DNA of 64,000 nucleotides from Reticulitermes speratus (taxonomy: Eukaryota; Arthropoda; Insecta; Blattodea; Rhinotermitidae): contig JAJKFL010000004.1 of assembly GCA_021186555.1 (NCBI GenBank), positions 11,972,001-12,036,000 on the forward strand, read 5' to 3'. Shown in pieces: positions 57,035-64,000 of this stretch. The position numbers and the translations under genes were made by a program. How positions within the stretch are numbered: position 1 is the first letter of the stretch; the number at the start of each line of letters is the position of its first letter. The notes beneath the pieces were generated by a model, which was not told the DNA's origin, did not search any database, and saw only the letters and a list, made by a program, of their open reading frames with translations.

Positions 57035-57375
57035 TTACGTTTCTCACAGAAATCAAGCCGAAATCCGTCCAAACACAACTAAATCCTATGCATTATACAG
57101 AACTAAATGTTTCGACATATTTCAGGTCATCCTCATATTCGTAGTTTGTGTTTAAAACATACTGATGAAGGAATACAAAACCGTAAAATGCGTTAATTTA
57201 CATTTACATATACATTTTACAGATTTGTATTCCTTCCTTTGCATGCTTTAAACACAAATTTTGAACCTGAGGATGATCTGAATAGGTCGAAACATGTAGT
57301 TCTGTATAATAAGTATAATTCAGTTGTGTTTGGAACGCATTTTGACCTGATTTCTTTATAAAGAACACAACGGGA
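57035..57375. repeat. Fold-back hammerhead-type element
   Basis: Left arm AGAAATCAAGCCGAAATCCG and CCAAACACAACTAAATC (57050-57090). Right arm CAGTTGTGTTTGGAACGC and TTTTGACCTGATTTCTT (57323-57357). ACTACATGTTTCG-like tips are present in both, and the left copy's core reads ATGAGGA (first C lost). Confidence 0.85.
57263..57302 (+). ncRNA. Hammerhead-ribozyme-like motif, well formed
   Basis: GAAC, CTGAGGA, T, helix II GATCT/AGGTC with a 4-base loop, GAAAC, AT, GTA, GTTC. Helix I GAAC/GTTC pairs perfectly. Helix II has one T-G wobble. Confidence 0.78.
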
Positions 57376-58099
57376 TGACATCCATTAAAAAAGTTAGGTT
57401 CCTAATTTAACGTTGTCGAACCTGAGATTCACCACATAATTCTGTTGTTGTTAATATTGTTATTATGATTATTATTGTGACTAAAGCGTCCTTACATTAT
57501 TCGGAAATGAATTTTATCCGCGGCATGATTTTACACTGATGATACTTCCCTCCTTTAAGCCGTAGTTATTTGAAGTGAATAATGAACCCCACGTGTCAGT
57601 CAGACTTCTGGCATTTATACGTTATTCATACTGGCTGACACACTCGATACGTCAGTCGCTGCCATCAGAATAATTTCATTAGCCCCATTAGAAATAGTAA
57701 TTGAGCACAAATCACTATTTTATTTAAAAATAATTGGAAGCCATGTTAATTTTTCTGCGATAAAGTGCAGAGCCATCTGGTGTCGATATTTAACAACTGC
57801 AGGTCGTGTGTTTGATGACTACAAAATGGACGAAGCAATTCAGACACTGCGATGTGCAACATTCACGTTCAGCGATATGAAAATCCACTTTATTTTCCTA
57901 ATGTTTTTGTGTTAACATTTATATCAAGATCAGCTCACTATCTAAGGCCACACAACGTTGAATGACTAAATAACACTGAACAATTAACAAAATAATCTGG
58001 AAGGTAACGAAAGAGGTTAGCAAATGCGATTAGTTGTACCTCTGATACGTAATTCTTCTGACATCGGATAATTCTTTTGAAGTAAAGATGACGTCACGT
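57376..58099. other. Unassigned interval
   Basis: Nothing recognised apart from short ATT-rich text near 57445-57480. Confidence 0.4.
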
Positions 58100-58342
58100 A
58101 AGATGCCAAGCAAGCATCGAGGATAAGTAGAGTTATAACTAGAACGGGTTGGGTGGTCAACGCCACGCTCCGGCCGCTTTATACCATGGAAAGTGACTCG
58201 GTACCCATTGTACAGAAGTCAGGATGGGCCTCGGGAACTGTCTGAACGGGTCCGGAGAATCTCGCCCCTACCGGGGTTTTAACCTCGGACCGTCCAGCCC
58301 GTAGCGAGTCACTATACCGACTGAGCTATCCGGATGCATTAT
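58100..58342 (-). mobile_element. tRNA-derived SINE, family S3
   Basis: The minus-strand head at 58275-58340 (GGATAGCTCAGTCGGTATAG, then CGGGCTGGACGGTCCGAGG) is followed by a body with CGGCCGGAGCGTGG. The body is more diverged than in the 14.9-kb copy. Confidence 0.82.
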
Positions 58343-58427
58343 ATTTTACCTAACTGTACAGCTAGCCTGATGATGGTAAACGGAGTCAATCCACAATTCT
58401 GAAATTTAGAGTAACCAACCGCCTACT

Positions 58428-58735
58428 TCACGCGGTGGCGCAGTTGGTTGAGACACTGCGCTACAAGCCGGAAGGTCGCAGGTTCGATTCCCGATGGTGT
58501 CTTTGAGATTTTTCTTTGACTTAATCCTTCCGGTCGCACTGTGTCCTGGGGGTCTATTCAGCCTCTAACAGAAATGAGTACCAGGAATATTTCCTGGGGG
58601 GTAAAGGCGGCCGGTGCGTGGGGCTCACAATCTTACCGCCTTCATGTGCCGATTGTCTAGAAATCTGGGAGCCTCAACCTCCTGGAACCCTCAGGGTCTG
58701 TCCAGGCCTGTAATGGGATTGCTTTACCTTACAAC
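58428..58735 (+). mobile_element. tRNA-derived SINE, family S4, best copy
   Basis: Head GCGGTGGCGCAGTTGGTTGA then GACACTGCGC, box B GGTTCGATTCCCG. The body contains AACAGAAATGAGTACCAGG and GGTAAAGGCGGCCGGTGCG, and ends AATGGGATTGCTTTACC. Use this copy as the reference for the family in the window. Confidence 0.87.
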
Positions 58736-59006
58736 CGCCTACTTCCTCTGCAATTAGAAACGAAGTCAGCTGAACGAACTAACTCGGACAGTGAAGTTTC
58801 ATAAAATAAAAATTAACCGAACACGAAGCAGCAACACGCCAAACCGTGTCAGTTAAGTGGATACACGGCCTGACATTAATGATGATGATGCAGGCGATTA
58901 CGACGTGACAGATTCAGGCTAAAGATATCTTTACGGACTTCTCAGCCTCGAGAAATAACCGATAGAATGAAGGTAAAGCTATGGTATAGAGGTATACAGG
59001 AGAAAC
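58736..59006. other. Unassigned interval
   Basis: Nothing recognised. Confidence 0.4.
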
Positions 59007-60308
59007 TTTATGTTATTTGTACCGTACATTTATGTTATTTGTAACGTACATTTATGTTATTTGTACCGTACATTTATGTTATTTGTACCGTACATTTATG
59101 TTATTTGTACCGTACATTTATGTTATTTGTACCGTACATTTATGTTATTTGTACCGTGCATTTATGTTATTTGTACCGTGCATTTATGTTATTTGTACCG
59201 TACATTTATGTTACTTGTACCGTACATTTATGTTATTTGTACCGTACATTTATGTTATTTGTACCGTACATTTATGTTATTTGTACCGTGCATTTATGTT
59301 ATTTGTACCGTGCATTTATGTTATTTGTACCGTACATTTATGTTATTTGTACCGTACATTTATGTCATTTGCACCGTACATTTCTGTTATTTGCACCGTA
59401 CATTTATGTTATTTGCACCTTACATTTATGTTATTTGTACCGTACATTTATGTTATTTGTACCGTACATTTATGTTATTTGTACCGTACATTTATGTCTA
59501 TTTGTACCGTACATTTATACTTATTTGTACCGTACATTTATGTTATTTGTACCGTACATTTATGTTATTTGTACCGTACATTTATGTTATTTGTACCGTA
59601 CATTTATGTTATTTGTACCGTACATTTATGTTATTTGTACCGTACATTTATGTTATTTGTACCGTACATTTATGTTATTTGTACCGTACATTTATGTTAT
59701 TTGTACCGTACATTTATGTTATTTGTACCGTACATTTATGTTATTTGCACCTTACATTTATGTTATTTGTACCGTACATTTATGTTATTTGTACCGTACA
59801 TTTATGTTATTTGTACCGTACATTTATGTTATTTGTACCGTACATTTATGTTATTTGTACCGTACATTATGTTATTTGTACCGTACATTATGTTATTTGT
59901 ACCGTACATTTATGTTATTTGTACCGTACATTTAATGTTATTTGTACCGTACATTTATGTTATTTGTACCGTACATTTATGTTATTTGTACCGTACATTT
60001 ATGTTATTTGTACCGTACATTTATGTTATTTGTACCGTACATTTATGTTATTTGTACCGTACATTTATGTATTTGTACGTACATTTATGTTATTTACGTA
60101 CCGTACATTATGTCATTTGTACCGTACATTTATGTCATTTGTACCGTACATTTATGTCATTTGTACCGTACATTTATGTCATTTGTACCGTACATTTATG
60201 TCATTTGTACCGTACATTTATGTTATTTGTACCGTACATTTATGTCATTTGTACCGTACATTTATGTCATTTGTACCGTACATTTATGTTATTTGTACCG
60301 TACATTTT
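59007..60308. repeat. Minisatellite, 22-bp unit, about 59 copies
   Basis: Unit: TATGTTATTTGTACCGTACA-TT. A variant with GTCATTTG replaces GTTATTTG in the last 200 bases. The unit has no stop in any plus-strand frame, so all three frames are open for 290-490 codons. These are not genes. The array ends exactly where the fold-back element at 60313 begins. Confidence 0.97.
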
Positions 60309-60312
60309 CTTG

Positions 60313-60641
60313 ATTACAAAAAATCGTGTTCCGAGAAATGTACACTCTTTATTATCTGCTATTTAATACAGTTTATATTACAAATAGTCCAACATGTTTC
60401 GAACTATGTTACAGTTCGTCTTCAGGGACTCAACTGTTTATTACACCAGCTATACACGTACGGTACTCATTAAAATATGTTAGGTAGATAAAATGCCGTT
60501 AACTGTGTTGAGTTTTGGAACACTGAAGATGAACTAACATATTCGAAACATGTTGGACTATTTTTAATATAAACTGTAATAAACAGCAAATAATAAAGTG
60601 TGTATATTTGTCGGATCACGGTTTTATGCATACAGGGGAGT
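60313..60641. repeat. Fold-back hammerhead-type element
   Basis: Left arm AAAAAATCGTGTTCCGAGAA ... TACACTCTTTATTATCTGC. Right arm GCAAATAATAAAGTGTGTAT ... GGATCACGGTTTT. Both arms carry AACATGTTTCGAA-type tips; the right-arm motif (60533-60570) has a decayed helix I. Confidence 0.88.
60386..60430 (-). ncRNA. Hammerhead-ribozyme-like motif, best in the window
   Basis: Minus strand: AGTCC, CTGAAGA, one unpaired C, helix II GAAC/GTTC with a 9-base loop, GAAAC, AT, GTT, GGACT. Helix I AGTCC/GGACT pairs perfectly over 5 bp and helix II over 4 bp. All required core bases are present (CUGANGA, GAAA, UH). Confidence 0.82.
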
Positions 60642-60870
60642 AGAGATATAGCTCCACTCAATTTTAACTTACGCAATAGATAAACGTGTGGGGTTAGTTT
60701 GACGATCCTACCGCCTTATCCCTGGAAATAAACCGGGTACTTATTGGATAAGAAGCTGGGTGGGCCCCAGATCCGGTCTGGACGTTTCGGAGAGGAGAAA
60801 AATCTCTTGCCCCGGTCGGAAATAGAAGCCCGCTCAGTCCACTCACTACAGTAATACAGCTCTATAATAA
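60633..60870 (-). mobile_element. SINE-like repeat, family S3b
   Basis: GGGAGTAGAGATATAGCTCC, TTACGCAATAGATAAACGTG, GGGTGGGCCCCAGATCCGG and GGACGTTTCGGAGAGGAG, as in 2085-2262 and 50830-51100. Confidence 0.68.
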
Positions 60871-60921
60871 TACAGCGCATGCGTACTATCAGCATGGACA
60901 TTTAGACGTAGTTCAAATATA

Positions 60922-61096
60922 CATTCGAACCCGGTTATAACAACATCGGTTTATACAACACCTCGTCTATAGCGTCACACAATCTGTGGTACCAATTAAT
61001 TCCTCACTGTTAGCCATTATTCGGTTATAACAACACTCGTTTATAACGACACAAAATATTCAGTTCCTTTCATGACGTTATAACCGAGTTCGACTG
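60922..61096. mobile_element. 175-bp TA-flanked MITE
   Basis: Left end CATTCGAACCCGGTTATAAC, right end GTTATAACCGAGTTCGACTG: inverted repeats of about 20 bases. TA flanks at 60920-60921 and 61097-61098. The internal CGGTTATAACAACACTCG repeats the arm motif. The style fits non-autonomous pogo/Tc1-type elements. Confidence 0.82.
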
Positions 61097-61098
61097 TA

Positions 61099-61476
61099 TT
61101 TCTCAGCAACATATCTTCAAACCACTATTGCGACTAATTATACTTAAGAGTAACAGATTTAGTGTCCTTTTTATCGTGTCTCTGAGTACGGCAGTGGCCA
61201 TCGGGTATCGCTATAGATGGAGGCGTTTCTGTCAGTGGGTTTATACCCGGTGGCAGTGGTACTACAATGACACACAACACAGAATAACATACATCACAAA
61301 CATAACACACAACACTCAAAACAATAACACACAACACACAAACTTACAAAAACAATAAAACACACAACTACAAAAAGAAAGAGTAGCTAAGTCTAACAAA
61401 AAAAAACCTAACGTAGATGAATCAGAGTTAAAAATAATTGGTATACAAAGAATGAGTAAACCATTTCTTTTCCAAT
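61099..61476. other. Unassigned interval with an ACACAAC-rich stretch
   Basis: CACACAACAC-rich text at 61270-61365, similar to the CACACAAC stretch inside SINE S1 but without the rest of that family. Confidence 0.45.
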
Positions 61477-61722
61477 AGCTCGACAGCCCCTTGGGGGCCT
61501 AGGCCGCCTCATTTTTCAAGGCTTCACGATCACACACTTTAGACACACCACACTCGGTAGGACTCCTCTGGACAAGTGACCAGCCCGTCGCAGAGACCTC
61601 TACCTGACAACACACAACACTCACAACAGACAGACATACATGCCCCGATGGGATTCAAACCCACAATCCCAGCAAGCGAGCGGCCGCAGACCATGCCTTA
61701 GACCGCGCGGCCACTGGGATTG
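61477..61722 (-). mobile_element. tRNA-derived SINE, family S1
   Basis: Tail AGCTCGACAGCCCCTTGGGG at the left and head GGGATTCAAACCCACAATCC, CGCGCGGCCACTGGGATTGG at the right. Full-length relative to 9667-9925. Confidence 0.85.
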
Positions 61723-62739
61723 GCATGAGTCAAACATACTATACAAAAATAAAATTCCATATCTTGAAGAAGTGATACACACACATTTCACCAGGACCTT
61801 CACTTCACTCCACTTCACTACGCACTTCACTATGTCGGACGAACCTGCCTTGTTCAGGGGGCACGATAAAATAGACACTCTGTACCTAACAGATTGTTCA
61901 GCATCTACATTGTAAGAAGTCTGACGTCAGGATGGTAACGGGTATTGATACAGGTCAGGTGGTGGGAAGCGTGGCTGTGGCATTCCTATTCCTTCTTAAT
62001 TGAAGCGATTCACTTCGCAGCTGTGCCACGCAGAGACGCACATGCAACGAGCTCTCCCAGCACCCCTCAGCCCACCCTCATGAAATTACCGCCATTTATT
62101 TCTTAATCAAGGCGATCACCAATTCGGCAACGAAGAACAGATAAACCCTTATTAAAATTGATTTTTAAAGAGGGTGATCTTGAGTGATAACAAAATATAT
62201 TGTTCCTTCCCTCGTTTTTAGTGAGGGGTAACGGGAAGAGGGGTTGAGCGATCAAAGTTGGGTTCGTTAAGTCCCTGCACGTACCACACAATTCCTGACA
62301 CACCGGCCATCTTAGCTTCATTCTAATCGTGTATCATAAGGGTAAAATTGTATGGCCATCAGTTTCCATGCTAAAACCGACTTAAATCGTTGTGGAAACA
62401 GATCTGTCACATTATAAATACTATTTACTGCTGATATTGTGAGAGAATATGGCAGTGAAGAGGCCGATTGGGTGTATTTGGAGAGACACACGTTGAATTT
62501 TATGTCCTGAACTATTTTTTTGTGTGGTTTCTTACACAAAATTGCAAAATGTCTGCAAATACGCCACGACATGTTTGTTCCACATTTCTATACACTCATC
62601 ATGCGTAAGGCTCACAAGGCTCACCACACTTTATGCAACACCAAAAGTTAATTTTAAAAGTCTTCTTTAAGTAACATAATTATTGGGCCGTTAAACAATA
62701 TAAAATCAGTCATAAAAACATTTTCTTTCGTATAGTTTC
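61723..62739. other. Unassigned interval
   Basis: About 1 kb without a recognised gene or repeat. Confidence 0.4.
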
Positions 62740-62990
62740 ACTTCTTATAACAAGTTAGGAAATTGTGCTTAAAAACTTTTGGGTTATTACCCGGCGTCAT
62801 TTTTTGGTGTATGACCAACGTTTCGGGATTACTTGTTTGTCCCATCTTCAGGGTCTTAGATAGGACAAACAAGTGATCACGAAACGTTGGTCATACACCA
62901 AAAAATGACGCCGGGTAACAACCCAGAAGATTTTAAGCAACATTACGACCACGGCGGAAGCCTTCAATTAAACAAGTTAGGAAATGTCCG
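62740..62990. repeat. Fold-back element of the GAAACGTYGG type
   Basis: GGTTATTACCCGGCGTCATT then TTTTGGTGTATGACC at the left is mirrored by GGTCATACACCAAAAAATGA then CGCCGGGTAACAACC at the right. The tip carries the hammerhead-like motif below. Right flank: GAAGATTTTAAGCAACATTA, CGACCACGGCGGAAGCC. Confidence 0.88.
62813..62855 (-). ncRNA. Hammerhead-like motif with loop-free helix III
   Basis: Minus strand: GACC, CTGAAGA, T, helix II GGGA/TCCC with an 11-base loop, GAAAC directly followed by GTT, GGTC. Helix I GACC/GGTC is perfect. Helix III would be AC/GT with no loop (the palindrome ACGT), which one molecule cannot form but two copies could. Confidence 0.7.
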
Positions 62991-63639
62991 CAGAACGTAA
63001 AACGTGTGGCTCTGTCGCTCTGTTATTCCCGTACACGAAGTCTGTGACCTCATACCTACCACGCAGTGTTTTAATAGATATTGAAAGCTTTACCTATATT
63101 TAAAAAAACAGACTTAGTATCTATCACAGACGAGATGTCGTCGTAAACGGGAAGTATTTACAATCGACATATTTCCCACTTCGATATCTCGACGTTTACA
63201 ATCGATCATGTGAAATGTTCAACTGTTTCTTCAGCCTCCGCTCGTGCCCAACAGAGAACACTGTCACAAAGACCAATTAAAGCGACACGCCATGCAGGTA
63301 ATGAGGTCTTCATAAAAACAGTCTGTCAGCTTCGTCAGATTTAATGAAGTACCTTCACCCTTGAAGATAAGAGCGACAGGTTGTCCCAAAAGTCGGTAAC
63401 CAAATACCAACCTATGTTGCGTAACATACCAGAAGAGTGAGATACTGTACTGCACGACGGAGGAAGCTTGAAATATCGGGCAGTACAGGTAAGATCATAA
63501 ATACTGAGTCTGGAACAGTTGTAAGTGGTGAAAAAAGTAGGCGACGAAAGTGCACATTTTTAAAGTTATTGTGCACACTTTGAGCGCATACAGAATACAC
63601 ACATTTTTAACAGTTCTTAGTGAATAATAATAATAATAT
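62991..63639. other. Unassigned interval with a GAAACGTCGG-family fragment
   Basis: 63350-63480 carries CTTGAAGATAAGAGCG, TGTCCCAAAAGTCGGTAACC and GCGTAACATACCAGAAGAG, a decayed member of the family. (AAT)n text at 63625-63640. Nothing else recognised. Confidence 0.45.
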
Positions 63640-64000
63640 TGGTTATGATTATTACGCTAAAACCATCCAAATCTTTTGGACTTGATGGTATTCCAGGCTT
63701 ATTATTAAGGGCTGTACTGATAATGTTGTACCTTTACAAAATTATATTTTTAATCTTAGTCTCTCTCAGCAGCTGTTTCCTTCTTCCTGAAAAAAAAGCC
63801 GCTATTTTACCTATTTTTAAAAAAAGGCAACAGTTATTTAATTGCTAATTATCACCCTATTTCTATTTTAAATAATTTTTCTAAAGTTTTTGAATTTGTC
63901 ATTTATGATCACGTCTCACATTACCTTCAGTCCAAACTTAACTGTTGTCAACATGGTTTTATAAAATCCAGTTCTACCACCTATAATTTGGTAAATTATC
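63640..64000 (+). pseudogene. Non-LTR retrotransposon reverse transcriptase, partial and decayed
   Basis: Encodes the N-terminal part of a LINE reverse transcriptase domain (Jockey/CR1-like style), which would copy the element's RNA at the target site. Visible in order: KPSKSFGLDGIPGLLLR, then in another frame FNLSLSQQLFPSS, then KAAILPIFKK, then NYHPISILNNFSKVFE, YLQSKLNCCQHGFIKSSST. These correspond to the SxGxDGIP, WK.A...PIFKKG, NYRPISLL..SK..E and QHGF...RST blocks. At least two frameshifts and a stop (the Trp of the expected SSWKK is TGA) show that it is dead. It runs off the right edge, so the catalytic FADD region is not visible. Confidence 0.85.

Noticed and set aside
59010-60473. 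Three overlapping plus-strand frames of 293-487 codons
   Set aside because: Artefact of the 22-bp tandem repeat, which has no stop codon in any plus-strand frame.

Overview
This window looks like intergenic or intronic DNA from a large, repeat-rich animal genome, most likely an insect. The support is a Tc1/mariner-type transposase of a kind common in insects, decayed non-LTR retrotransposon (LINE) tails, four or five tRNA-derived SINE families, TTAA- and TA-flanked MITEs, and more than ten tandem arrays, with no compact gene block anywhere. A hemimetabolous insect such as a cockroach, termite or stick insect would fit, but that is a guess from repeat style. I find no host gene I can defend. 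The long open frames inside tandem arrays (for example 33.8-35.4 kb and 59.0-60.5 kb) are by-products of repeat units that lack stop codons.

Layout. 0-10 kb: SINEs, hammerhead-like retroelement fragments and two minisatellites (3.5-4.3 kb, 30-bp unit; 5.1-5.7 kb, 33-bp unit). 10.6-13.5 kb: a 2.9-kb array of a 49/47-bp unit. 14.8-24.6 kb: SINEs, an almost complete Tc1/mariner element (18186-19539) inserted into an older inverted-repeat element, and a LINE tail. 24.7-27.9 kb: a 91-bp satellite with a 77-bp MITE inserted in it. 28-40 kb: fold-back elements with hammerhead-like motifs, two TTAA-type elements carrying 114-bp satellite arrays, and a 21-bp array. 40-50 kb: a snap-back mariner derivative, a 39-bp minisatellite grown from the end of a LINE reading frame, and a 30-bp array. 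49.5-64 kb: a third TTAA element with its array plus an array-free relative, further SINEs, a 22-bp array (59.0-60.3 kb), more hammerhead fold-backs, and a degraded LINE reverse transcriptase running off the right edge.

How the parts relate. Three processes recur. (1) A retroelement family carrying hammerhead-ribozyme-like motifs (CTGANGA, helix II, GAAAC, short helix III ending in GTH) occurs at about 20 sites, mostly as head-to-head inverted pairs. At several sites helix I pairs perfectly. A second subfamily has helix III reduced to ACGT with no loop. (2) Tandem arrays appear to grow out of mobile elements: the 114-bp array inside TTAA-bounded elements, the 39-bp array from the last codons of a LINE, and the 91-bp array from a SINE-like body. 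(3) One mariner family is present in four states: frameshifted near-full length, inverted snap-back, and two solo hairpins of 77-78 bp.

All copy counts, boundaries and family names were worked out by eye. Exact edges of diverged repeats are uncertain by roughly 10-30 bases.
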